DNA of 64,000 nt from Enoplosus armatus. Lineage: Eukaryota; Chordata; Actinopteri; Centrarchiformes; Enoplosidae. Numbering within the stretch: position 1 is the stretch's first letter; every line of letters starts with the position of its first letter. Positions 13,901-25,100 of this stretch are shown here, one piece after another. The stretch is taken from NCBI RefSeq assembly GCF_043641665.1, contig NC_092189.1:15902833-15966832 (forward strand), in the 5' to 3' direction. The position numbers and the translations under genes were made by a program. The notes below the pieces were generated by a model. The model was not told the DNA's origin and did no database searches. It worked only from the letters and a program-made list of their open reading frames with translations.

Positions 13901-16900
13901 TTGCTTTCTTGCCAAGAGTTACATGAGAAGACTGATACGAACCTCATATCTGAATGTGATCATATGAAGGTGTTCAGAGAGAAAGCAAAGATCATTTTCG
14001 CCTCGCGTCATTTACATGAATTTAACTGCTGGACTGTTTGTGTTTATTCGCCCCAAACAGCCAACTATATCGACTGTACACGTTAGCTGTAAGCCAGCTA
14101 GCAACAGACACACCGACCATGTCTGTGTCTGTGTGTTTGTGTTTGTGTTCAGCTCAGCCTCTGACTGATCTCAGAACTCAACAGAAACTCCAGGTCTTTC
14201 TAACTTTCTGTTATTTCCTCTCGCCTCTGTACGTTTATGAAGTAGAGTCATAAAACCCTGGGAACACACAGTAAGGCTACAGCCAGCAGACGGCTATCTT
14301 AGCTTAGCACAAAGACTGGAAACAGGGAAACAGCTAGCCAGCACCTCTAAAGTTCACTCATGAACACGTTATATCTCATTTGTTTAATCCGTACAAAGTG
14401 TACCAGGAGCAGTGACTTCCAGGAGTCTACCAAGACATCGTCCGGCACGTAGCCCCCTGTAAATCTGTGAATTGTCATTTTTGTACTTTCGTTTTTGTAC
14501 AGATTAAACAAACAAGATGTAACGTGTGTAATTAGTGAGCTTTGAAGGTGCTAGTAGGCAGATATTTTTGCCTTCGGACAGATCCAGGCTAGCTGTTTGT
14601 AGTCTTTGTGCTAAGCTAAGCTAAGCGGCGGCTAAGCATCGTATTCAACATACAGATGTGAGAGTGGTGTTGATCTTCTCATCTAACTCTCAGAAAGAAA
14701 GAAAATAAGCAAATTTCCCACAATGTTGACCTATTCCTTTGAAAGACTGGAATAAGGATTCAAATGAGCACAAAAGACAAAAGACTCATTTTGACTTGTT
14801 GCTCAATTCACTAGATTACATATCTTGTGTTTTAATCTTCTCCCCATATGTTTCTGTTGACAGGGCTGTTTTTGGCTCCTCAGCAAGGTGACTGGGGTCA
14901 TCACAGCTGTGTTTGTCACTACAGGTCTGGGCCTTTCTCCAACACTCCTGTCTGACCTAAGTGCTACATTTTGAGTCATTTTTATGGCTATAAATTCTTC
15001 CAGTTTCATCACACTGCAGCTATATATCCTATCTTCCCCTCACCGTGTTGTGCTGGGCCCCCATGTTGGCCAGCTGCTCCTCATAGATAGCCACTTGCTC
15101 CCTCAGCGCCAAACACTCTGCTGTCACAGCATCCACTTCCTGCGAAGAAAATCAAGTTAACAGAGAACAAGGCAAGTTCAACTTAATTTCTGGAGGTGTC
15201 TGAGAGGAACACTGCAGTCTGGGAACTAAATCACATCACAGGTTGAAGAAAAGTAGAAAAGGTCTTTGTTTCCACCCTGAACAACCATTTTAAGAACCAT
15301 CAGCACCAGCACATCCACCTGTTTCACTGAACAGAAAGTACACCGCAATGCAGAGGAAGGGGGAGGAGGAGGAGGAGGAGGAGGAAGATCAGAAGGAGGC
15401 TAACTACACACAAAAGCCCCATCCACCAATCCATTCGCCAGCAGGGGTTCTCAGCTCCTCTACTCTTTTTAAAAGACCCAGATTAATTGGTGTTGGATGC
15501 AATTACTGTGGGTGCCCGCATGTACATTTGGACACATGCAGAGAGGGTTTGGTGATGAAGTTTGGAGCCTCGCTGGCAGGGTGGCAGGGCCCTTGATGGA
15601 CAGCAGTAAGCAGAAGTAGTCTGGTCCTGCTGCTGCTGCTGCCTGTGTTCAAATATCAGCCAGCAGTTGATAGAAACTTGTTATAAATCAAATTCTGTGC
15701 AACTTTAAAACAGTTCTGCCACTCAAGTTTGCCATTTTTTGGCCACAGAAAGAGAAGATGTAAACAAAACACTAACATTTTAACTTCATAAGGTGCTAAT
15801 ATGTCAAACACATTGGAACAGTGGCCTATTTTTAGCATCCAGAAGAGCAAGATTAGCATTCATTTGTGTTTCTGTCCACCTGACGAATGGAAGTCCAATA
15901 TTCACTTTCCTTTTAGCTCTGTTTTGGTTCCAACCAACTCTGGAGGGAAATATCTGGCTCTTAAGCTGCTAAATGCTCCACTATGTTCACCAGCCAGTCA
16001 CTAACTATGTCCGTTTGGCGTTTGGATCTGAGCAGGTACTGTATAGTGGGGTTTTATAGCCTTTTCACTGAAAATGGCAATGCTGATGAGAGCGTGAGAC
16101 TGAACCCAAATAATAAAGTTGCCAAAAGTTACCAAAACAATGAGCTGAAAGCCACTAAAACACTTTGTAGAGCTGAGGGCAAACCGCAGATTTGGGTGAT
16201 AATTCTCTCAGTCACTATGAGTGAATGAACCCTTTCACATCACAGTCATATGATCTATTTTTTAATGTAAAAATATTGAATTAATTAAAGCCCCTGAAAA
16301 CAGGGTTTTAAATCTGAAGTATTTTAAAGTTTAAACTTTAAACATTCATGACCAACAATGCAAAAATCCAAGTTCATTAAATTCTTTACGTATCATCTAT
16401 AAAGAGGTTAACGGTCAAAAACTGATAAACAACCCACCAAACTTCATCAGATTCTGATTCAAATGTTGCTGAATCCTGATTGGTGTTTATAAGTACATGA
16501 CATCGCCTTTTTTCAATGAAGCCCCGCCCTCTTCAAACCGGTCAGAGGACAAAAACAGAAAAACATCTGTCATGAGAAATAACCAAAACTTTTGCAAAGG
16601 ACATGATGTATTTGTGTAGGACGCCATCACTCACAGTAATAAGCTGATTGATAAAAATACATTTTTAAAGGGCCTCCAAGTTTCCTCAACATTTCAAAAT
16701 CCAGTGTTTTTACATTTCCGCCCTGCTGAGGACCCAGGGAGGTCGAAATCGGTCGACGTTTTAATCAATAAGCCGGACTAAATAAAGGCTTTTAATACAA
16801 GCTCTCTCCTTGTTCTGCCCAAGAGTGCGTGAAGAACATTTTCTTTTCTGTGACCATTTATTTCATCTTCAAGAGCACCTTACTGTTACCACCGCAGACT

Positions 16901-19733
16901 ACTCATGAACCAGACTGAGCCCTTTCATTCATCCACTTCTTTGTACTTTTATGTTAATTCTGGTGAATAGTGTTAAACTCATTTCACCTCTGCTACTGTG
17001 TTTTACCGCAACTAGGGCCAGTGATGCAAGACGTTACTGAATCATAAAGACACCAGTTCCATGTAAAAATCCCTGTGAGACAATGAAGAGGGGAAATTTA
17101 TGGGCCTTGAAAATGGAGCAGAATTGGCAGGAGAGGCCCAACACAATAGCCAGCGGTATACTTTAAAAGAAACCAAACGTGCCTTGTTTCATCACTGTCA
17201 GTCTGCCATTATGTTGAGAGAACTGCAGCTAGTTGTGGGTTGAGCTGTGTAGTATTCGCTCCTCTCCTCCGCATCTCTGCTCTTCCTCTACCTCCCTGAC
17301 GATTTCCCAAGTCTTGTCACCCTGCAGCTGCTTCCAATTCAGAACCAGAGAACTGAGCCAGCAGGAACATTACGGCACCGTATTACAGCCTGTATTACAT
17401 CTGTAAGGGAGAAATTAAAGCCTCCCTCGCATCTGGCCGGGCTGGAGTGGGTGGGGTGGGGTGGGGTGGGGGTGCTCTGGCATGTGCGTGTGTGTGTGTG
17501 GGGGGGGGCGTTGGAAAAGTTGGTGGCTCAGGTTGCAGTGGGCCACCAGCCCAGACTGTGTGACTGCTGGTGATCAACACCCAGTGGGTAGGGCTACAGA
17601 GGAGCAGCTGTGGCGAGTTTCAGCTGATTCACCAGGGGGCCGAGGGGGAGGAGTAGGGAGGCGCTTGACAACACTGCCATCTAGTGCTGAAGGTACATTA
17701 TCACAACAAAGGTCTGATCATGTGTAGTACAGCAAAAGAATACTTACAAACGCTTTATAAATAGTCACAAATGAATCAATTAAACATTAATATATCGCTA
17801 TTATTATTGATATTAATAATTATAATTGTTATTATTACTCTCTAAGCGATGAGTTTGGAGATTTCAAATTTGTGATCAAAAGCCCACATCACTAACTGGG
17901 AGAGTGGAGTTTGAAAGAGAATTTACCAGGTATGGAGGGTCTAACAGAATGTGCTACAGGTTGCATTATGGGAAATGTAGGATTGCATATTTTTGGAGAG
18001 ATACTAGGGACTAGGGACTAAAAATCAGGGTATTTCAGCTTCTGCTGATTCAAGTTTGGGCAGTCACAAGTCCCCCAACTTCAGGGAAATGCGATAATAC
18101 ATTTCTGGAGTACCTCTTTGCCCTAAATATAATCCATGGGATCCATAATTCAAAGTCAAACAGTCCAAAGGACATTTCATGGACACCTCATGAGCAGGAA
18201 AGGAGTATTCAGGAGACTACAGAGTTATTGTTTATTATATAGTGAAAAACCCACAAGCCCGTCGTTTTTCACCATCAAATCTGCAGTTATAATTGTTGGT
18301 AAGTCGTTAATATTGTTTATTGGCTTTAATCTCTGTAACTAGGTTAACTTCTTAAAATAACAAAGTATAAACGCAAGCCAAGTTGGTCTGAGAGTATACT
18401 CAACTTAAGGGATCCTTCCCTACAAGGCAGCAGGTACTGATGCTGTTGTATTTACAACTATTACCTGAGCAACATCTTGTCGCTCCTGCTGGAAGAGGAC
18501 CCTCTGCTGTGCAGCCTTCTCGTACTCTTTCATCAGACGTCCGAGCTCTTTCTGCATCTCCTCTGTGTTGTACAGAGTCTCATCCTGCAGGGAGACACAG
18601 TGAAGACGCTGATGGATCTTGACAAGGTTATAGATCAGGCCTGCCTGTCACTGTACAAACTGAAGTATAATTGATGGAATGGGATGAGAAGTGCGATGGA
18701 GCGTCTATGAGAATTTAGGAATGTCACACACACAGAGAAACATGCAGCAGACACACCCAGCAGCACCCTACCCTCTCCCTGCGCAGTCTTTCCACCACCG
18801 CATCCAGACTGTAGTCAGGCTCGGCCACAGCGGAGGTGATGCTGGAGGAGGCTTGTCGACTGCTCAGCTTCTCCTCTAGTTGAACAATCTGACATTCGAG
18901 AGACTCATTCTCCTCCTCAAAACAATGGGCCTAAAAGGGCACAGAGACATGTTAGATAGGGATAAAGTCTGAACAGGTACATGCTGTTTATATATAGATT
19001 CACTGCTTCATTCACCAACAACAAAGGCATGACGCAGCAGAGGGGGAATAAAGTGCTGATGTGTCATTGGGAGCAGTAATAGCGTTTGTCCTCACCAGTT
19101 CAATAAGCCTGACCAGGCGGTCATTGAGGGCAGCGATGATGGTGCGGTCCTGGACAAACCGGATCAGACCCTCCTTGTTGAGCACCTTGGCAGCTACAAA
19201 GTCTAACTTGTCACAGTCGCAGTCGTCAACGGCCGCTGCCCTGAGAGGACACAAAGTGCCAAAGACTGGACTTAATTCTGAGGGATCCTCTGGGAGATAA
19301 TGTGAACCACCTCCAGGGATAGTTAATGACTTTCACCAAGAACACGTACAGTATACAGTGATACATTCATTCGCCATATTTGGAGAAATGAAACAAGTTT
19401 GACTACAGTCCAGCATTGTTCTTTACATGCTTCAGTGCATGTTAGCCCCACCTGTCACGGTAAATGAACAACGATGTGACGTAACACCCAGATTCATGAA
19501 CTTAGCAGCCAAAACAAATTCAACATATTTCTAAGTGGAACACTTGAGTCTGTGACTAACATCTTGATATCTTAAAACTGGTTAAGTACAGCCAAATGTC
19601 TGGAGCCGCCCTCTACCCCAGAGACCCACACTGACCTGACGGAGGTCCGGTACTGCCTTGCACACCATCCGCTTCGACTCCTGTTATCATCCTCAAACAG
19701 CTTGCGGTACGAAGACACTCTGAGCATGGCCAT
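3359..19733 (-). CDS. Divergent type III-like intermediate filament protein, tail-less
   Basis: Ten exons join in phase to 384 codons plus stop: 19636-19733, 19096-19240, 18772-18930, 18465-18584, 15044-15139, 12259-12390, 9986-10111, 7066-7176, 6731-6855 and 3359-3401. The head is only about 33 residues and carries RVSSYRKLF, close to the SSYRRxF head motif of vimentin/desmin. Coil 1A is seen as ALNDRLVRLIEL. The linker/coil 2 start PDITPALDVKEYY resembles vimentin PDLTAALRDV. The rod end KMARDMEITAYR followed by SLVEEEEERL matches the IF consensus, and the protein stops four residues later, so there is no tail domain. The 96 bp and 126 bp exons match type III exon sizes, supporting descent from that class. 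It should assemble or co-assemble as a cytoplasmic filament. Tail loss recalls phakinin, but the sequence does not look like phakinin. It lies just downstream of ocrl, in the same orientation. I cannot name the gene. Confidence 0.85.
3840..4270 (+). repeat. Dispersed repeat (copy 1; see 15845-16290)
   Basis: Phrases such as 'accaactcctgagggaaata', 'cgtttggtgctgagcag' and 'accaaaacaatgagctgaaa' recur in the same order at 15845-16290. No protein coding is seen. Lies in the last, 3.3 kb intron of the filament gene. Family name not assigned. Confidence 0.6.
6861..6966. repeat. (CA)n microsatellite next to a splice acceptor
   Basis: About 100 bases of mostly CA with some CG/GT variants on the plus strand. 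On the minus strand, in which the filament gene is transcribed, it is a GT/GC tract ending about 18 bases before the acceptor AG (6857-6856) of exon 6731-6855. It therefore occupies the place of the normal polypyrimidine tract. Confidence 0.95.
7555..7960 (+). repeat. GTTAGCATG-type dispersed repeat, intact copy
   Basis: Same order of phrases as at 905-1650 but uninterrupted: 'ccactttggtccagactgaa', 'aataactttggggatcttct', 'gtttatgcccgaatacctgt', 'cccatcagctttagctgag' and repeated 'catgttagcat'. Sits in an intron of the filament gene. A related copy of the 3840/15845 repeat may flank it at about 7430-7520. No ORF of interest. Confidence 0.7.
8961..8991. repeat. (GT)n microsatellite
   Basis: Simple GT dinucleotide run in an intron of the filament gene, preceded by imperfect GTGA units. 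Confidence 0.9.
9383..9952. mobile_element. TTAA-flanked MITE-like element with inverted ends and internal mosaic
   Basis: The left end 'ttaaagggtcggttcacc' and the right end 'gggcgaactgaccctttaa' are near-perfect inverted repeats, each bounded by TTAA, as expected for a piggyBac-like non-autonomous element. Inside it, 9480-9635 matches the right half of the unrelated palindromic repeat seen at 13865-14741 ('aattaaacaaacgacatata', 'gatgctggtaggctga', 'atgttgacctatccctttaa'), so one element has inserted in or recombined with the other. A run of 17 C lies at 9559-9575. No transposase coding is visible. In an intron of the filament gene. Confidence 0.65.
10628..10679. repeat. (CACG)n/(CA)n compound microsatellite
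   Basis: About eight CACG units followed by about ten CA units in an intron of the filament gene. Confidence 0.9.
10837..10915. repeat. (CA)n microsatellite
   Basis: About 80 bases of near-pure CA with a few CCCA and CG/CT interruptions, about 160 bases from the previous CA array. Intronic. Confidence 0.9.
11380..12090. repeat. 'AGTACTT' repeat mosaic with 'tccagtggttcccaatct' block
   Basis: Contains two blocks of one fish repeat family: 'ccagtggttcccaatctaca' with 'gggtcagaagataaatctga' (about 11393-11480), and alternating 'aagtac/gtactt' phrases (about 11985-12080). The same blocks recur at 39355-40235, 47875-48030, 51410-51680, 52140-52620 and 57320-57690. In an intron of the filament gene. 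Confidence 0.55.
12445..13340. repeat. Two opposed 'AGTACTT' repeat copies
   Basis: Starts with a short (TA)n run (about 12449-12464), then 'gtacttgtacttctactcta' and 'cactacatttatttgacagc'. A second part near 12940-13330 carries 'agtaaaagtactcagtagt' and ends with reverse-oriented 'gtagtagagtacaatattt'. It looks like two copies facing one another in an intron of the filament gene. Confidence 0.6.
13865..14741. mobile_element. Palindromic MITE-like element, copy A (complete)
   Basis: The left end 'atagtttgacatttgggg' (13871 on) is mirrored at the right end by 'cccacaatgttgacctatt' (14718-14736). Inner halves are also mirrored: 'gctatcttagcttagcac' and 'taccaggagc' on the left, 'gtgctaagctaagctaagcg' on the right. 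The whole can fold into a long hairpin. Related copies lie at 25738-26332, 45645-46010 and 49623-50070. No transposase coding. In an intron of the filament gene. Confidence 0.75.
15845..16290 (+). repeat. Dispersed repeat (copy 2; see 3840-4270)
   Basis: Shares 'ccaactctggagggaaatat', 'cgtttggatctgagcag' and 'accaaaacaatgagctgaaa' with 3840-4270 in the same order. Intronic in the filament gene; no coding. Confidence 0.6.
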
Positions 19734-19800
19734 GGCTTTGGATGGGTTCAAACTGGGCTGGCAAAACAGTCAAATGGCGGCAGCGGGTCCAAGGTGGAGG

Positions 19801-19807
19801 TTTTATA
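19801..19807 (-). promoter_or_regulatory. TATA box of the filament gene
   Basis: The minus strand reads TATAAAA here, 67-74 bases before the ATG at 19733. This would put the start of transcription near 19775 and leave a short 5' UTR of about 40 bases. Inferred from sequence and spacing only. Confidence 0.5.
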
Positions 19808-22103
19808 TTCACAGGGAATGAGAATGTAGCACTGAGGTGAAGGATCTCTCAGCGGCCACTGACTGGACTAATTATAGCCTGAACATCAGCCACTAACGAT
19901 TTCATATGTACCTGAAGAGTGAGCCCCAAAAACCAGAGTACAACTGTTGTTTTTCTTGTTGTTTATCTAAATAAGCTGTCAACAATATTTGCACACATTT
20001 GTCAAAAAGGAGGAGATGAATGGGAAATCAAAAACAGCTTTTTACACAGTTTTTATTTCTGTTAAATAAATTAAAAGCACCAAAAATCTGAAAAGTTGAA
20101 AACAGGTGCGAGTGTTTCCTTGCGTACCTTTAAATGTACCTTAATTTTTATGAACAGATTGTGACAAAAACTGAAGACAAAAGGGCACAATGAATCCATA
20201 CAAATACATCAGTCGGTACAGTGGCATAAGACATAACACTTAAAATCAGAGGTTATTGATTATATTAATTTTGTGTTTGACATGATGATGGTAGTATCTC
20301 TACAGTAACAAAGTGACTAAATACATGGCTATTATAAAATGGCTCTCCCAAATCTGAATCACCAGGAACTTTTACTTCAGGGCCAAGCCACCTTTTGGCA
20401 AAGCTCGGCTTGATAACGACCAACAGAAGAATCTAGAGTATTGATGGCAATAAGGCAGAAGAAACTACGCAACAATAGAGCAACTTCAGCCCGACAGGCA
20501 TCTCTATAAGTGCCAAGATTGTCAGTGTTGTCACATTACATCATATGCTCACATCTTCTGAAGAAAACCTCTGGGCTTTTTCTGGCATCACTACATCACA
20601 GGAGATACTGAGCGAAAGAAACTAAAGTCATAAATGTGAATATTTTTGTCAACTGGGAAAGCTAATGCTGACATCTCTTGGGTAAAACTGTTAAAGAGGA
20701 AATAGTGTTCATTACACACAGCATAGAAGTTCCTTATTTCAATAACCATGACAGGTTTTGCAACAGTGACTGCAGAAAAACATTTCTTCTGTGGCACAAA
20801 TAAGAAAGGTGCACAAAGACAGGCTGTATCCTGCAGAGTAATGGGCCATTAAATCTTGCAACCAGAAAATGCTGCATCACTTACTCCTCTGCATTTGCCA
20901 TGAGGAACACGGCGGCTGTGTCTTGGCATCACACATGCCTAAAACAACGAATAATGAGCTTTAAGATGAGGCAGAAGTGAGGAAAAAAGACATGTAAACA
21001 AGCACAGACTTTAACAGTACCACCTTCATGACAAACTGTAGACACCATCACAGATTTGCACCACCATACCGACAGTCAAATACCCACGAAACAGGGAAAC
21101 AATCACTATTTACAGCATGTAAGACATCAAGAACCACAGAACGTGACTCTTCACTCAAATCCCGTGGACCAGGAAGTTAGTGTGTTAACAGACTTGTTTT
21201 GTAACTCAAGAGGAACTGGCGAAACGACATGTAAGGCTCACGGCTGAAGTTACACAGAAACACAGCAAAAATATTCACGACAGAAGAGTTTTCTATAACA
21301 GGACGATAAAAACAGGTGATGAATATTTCCAATGAAATATTTTACAACCAATGCAGAGCTGAAATTAAACCATACCGTAGCAGGAACCCAAAACTGTTCA
21401 AATGGTGCAAACTTATATAAATAACAGTTAAAACACAGAGGGTATGGTAACAAATAACTCTCGCAGATATCTTAATATTGTCCCCTCAGTTAAAATGCTG
21501 CAAAATTAATGATTGTCGCGATTTATCTTAAGCTTAAACATTCTTAGTATATAGATTTCCACAATTATCCCATTTCAAACTATATAATGCTTTGAACTGT
21601 ATGCTAGTATTCAGTCTACTTCTTAAAACAGGAATTTCCTTTTCTTTAGTGTAATTGATTTTTTTGCTTAGCATCTGTGGATACATAGTGTTTTCACATT
21701 CATACCACTCACTGTTCAGGGGTTATTTTGGCATGAGCACCTACAATAAGAAGGGTCAGCTCTAGTCCGGAGGCACGGGGCCTTTAGGTCATCAGAAAGT
21801 GCACAGGCATCAGTTCAAAGCTCTCCCAAGTGCTTCAAAATCCAGCGAGCGGTCATACTGTGAATGAACTGAAGATATGACACTTGGTAAAATCATCACA
21901 GCTCTAATGGACGTCTTCCTCTAACATGAGAGTTTGTGAACGGTAGGGTGCAAAACAGCTGCACTGGTCTCCAACAGATGACAGAAATACCAAGTGGATC
22001 GTGTGACACGGTGTCCTACAGGTCCAGATCCTTTGCAAACAGTAAGCCAGCCTGGAAATCGACTTCAAACCCGACTTATGTCGTGAGGGACCACCGACCT
22101 CGG
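19808..22103 (-). other. Probable long 3' UTR of ocrl plus short spacer
   Basis: No coding exon is supported between the ocrl stop (22104-22106) and the filament-gene TATA box. The stretch is unusually free of the repeats that fill the introns. A minus-strand AATAAA (plus TTTATT near 20052) would give a 3' UTR of about 2.05 kb, leaving only about 240 bases to the next promoter. No miRNA hairpin was recognised. Confidence 0.45.
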
Positions 22104-25100
22104 CTACTCCTCGTCTCCTGCCATGAGGAAACCCAGAATGAAGTCGATGGCTTTCTGCCGTTCGTGGGGTGTCTGCCTGCCCATCAGGTTGGGTGGTGGT
22201 CGGATAAGGAGGCTAGCGAAGAGTGTAGCTAAAATACAAGAACGGGACAAAGAGGTAAAGAAAGGAAACTGGTGTACTAACATAAGACAAACTTTCTGTC
22301 AAGTAAAAGAAAACAAAACTAATTTTACATGTTCTGTATAACCAGCAGTGTCAAGACATCATATGTCGTGAAATCATGTCACTGTAGCAACGCCTTTGAT
22401 TTGTCAGGATATTTAGGTTGGCTACCATAAAGATGATAAAATCCTTCTCACAGAAAACCTAAGGTAAGGAAGAGAGTGAATAATGCTCTCCCCTACTACT
22501 GTCTCACCCACAATGCCTTTAAACGAGGTTCAGTACATTAACCCAAACTGCTTGTTGTGAGCTTGGATGTGTATGCCATTTTTATAGACGTATTGTAAAA
22601 GAGTAGCGTCTGTTGTTGTCACAGCTGCTTATACGCAGATTAAAATAACTGATGTTACCCTGATTATTCAAATATGTGGGAAAAATCAAACAAACACAGT
22701 GAGCCAAACATACAAGAAACCAATTTACCCTACGCTGGTCTTATTTTTCTTCAGACATTGTCCAAACTGATTGAGACCGATGCACTGGAATAATAAACAT
22801 TAAACTCTAGTGAACATTAAGACAGGAGGTATCCAATTCATACCTATGAGGCTGGCCGTTAGGTTGTTGTTGTGGGAGTGCTTGAGAAGTTCCTTCAGAA
22901 AGGCCATTAAGTAGCGAAACACGTTGCGGTGAGCCCGGGGCAGCTGGGAGATCAACTGTCAATTGTCAAAAGTAGACAAAGATTGGTCATTCGTCTTTTT
23001 TTCCTTTTCTGTGAAGCATCTTGTAAGCTTGTTAAGAAAAGTGCTATCCACATTTTTAGCTTTTCTATACAATTCCATAAAAAAAAATTTAAAAATTCCT
23101 CTAAGAAAACAGACAACAATGCCTAATTCGCAAACATCACACAGTAAACTGCAGAGTGAACAGGTAACTACATGGTGAGTTAAGCGTAGTCACTGTACCT
23201 GTTTGCAGAGGCGGCTGTCATGAGCGCAGTCTAGGCACCGTTGGTAGAGTTCATAACACACCACCGGCTCCGGCAAGGCCTCCAAGAAGATCAACAGAGC
23301 CTCGGCTACAGAGTGGTTACAACCAACTACATGAACAGTCAGGGAAGAACAAGCAAATATGGAGTCCAATGTAAGCCTGTTGAGTGCATCATTCAGATGC
23401 ATATTAACATAATAAACAGGAGTTCAAACCCCGTCTCTGCCTGTATGTCTTCTTGTTATTATCTGTAAACATTTGTAGCTAGCAAGCTCACATAGATTTT
23501 AGCACTTAGTGGCACTGAGAGAGGTAGGGTCGACATTAACACTACTCACTCTGACTTCCTAACATCACAAGGTCACATGATTACTATTATTGCTGCTATC
23601 ATTATCATGATAATGCTAACACATCCTGGTACGTGTCCTAATGCTGCTCATGTGTGTCTGTTATTTTATTTGCCGTTTGGAATTTCAGTGATTGCAGGAC
23701 TGGGTCTCAGTGAGATCTGGGCTTGTGGTACTGTCTTCATAGACAAGGATACCGATGGAGTCCGGGATGCTGGTGTCCAGGCAGTCGATGATGCTCTGCA
23801 GCTCCTCTTGCAGGCCTGGTGTCTGGAATAAGTCCTCCTGGGAGACATTCAGAGACAAATATGGAACATTTAAAACAAGTCTGATTAGTATCACTATAGT
23901 TAGTTATTGTGTCACACATGCACATACAAGTTCCCAGCCTACATGGGCAAACAAAGTCTTTTCTCTTCGGGGAGACCAGTAAACCTGCCTGTTTCTACAG
24001 CTAACGTTAATGTACCTGAATGTAACCGTGCAAACAGAGATCTTTGACTTTTGGCCAAAGTTTGCTTCACCAAAGGCTCAGAAGGGATTCAACAAATATG
24101 CTCTTGATTTAGGTTTAGGTTAAGCATCAACGGACTATCTTTCTTCGTACATTAGGAACAACACTGATCATCATGAATGTTAAGCATGTCATAAAAAAAA
24201 ATGAATCAATTATGCAAAATAAAGATTTAACTTCCAGGGGTGTCCATGAACAAATTATCATATAAAGGACAAGATGCATACTATTTGTGCAAACTATTGT
24301 TGCAATCTGTTGTTGTTTGAACTTAAAGCATTTGTATGTGTTACTCCTTTGAAGAAAACATTTTAGATAAAGCACATACACAAGTACTGTAACTTGCGTA
24401 AAAGTCACAAATGCTGACATAACGTCACAACAACAAAAAAATAATGAACTACATATTCTACATCAACCTCACTTTCACAGTGCGGCAGCCTCATCTCTTC
24501 TCAATGATCACATCCTTCATTCATCCTTTGTTATAGCGAGTATTTTATCAGTTGTAGCCTTCTCACCTGATCACAGGACTTGGTGAAGAGATGGTTGACC
24601 AGAATCCACACTTCCTTGGGGATCTTTAGAGGTTTGTCTTCAGTACTTGCACCGTCCACCATTAAGAAGCTGACCTTTGATTTTTCCTGATGAGAGATAG
24701 CACAGTCATGTTTTTACACAAAGACAGTTAGATTACTTCCTGGAATACATTTCCCATTAATTCAGTAGAGGAAAAAAATTATCATAATTCATGACATTAT
24801 TCCCAAACTATGTGATTCATAGAGACTACTCGAGTGACTGCACATGACGCATCTGATCAATTAGTGATGGAGTAGCAGTGAGGTCAGGATTATCTCTGGG
24901 GTCTGGAAACTTGAAGGAGAGCCATTTTACAAAGAGCTGGATATCAGATTCTTTTTGTCTCTGCAAATGGATCCCTGAGACTCAGGAGAGACTTCCAAAA
25001 ATAACCACATGTAGCGAGGCTGCACATAAATGCCGGGGAAACTGGAGCGGGCCTTTAATGGGGGATGATGCTAACATGCAGAACTAATGTGATATTCTGT

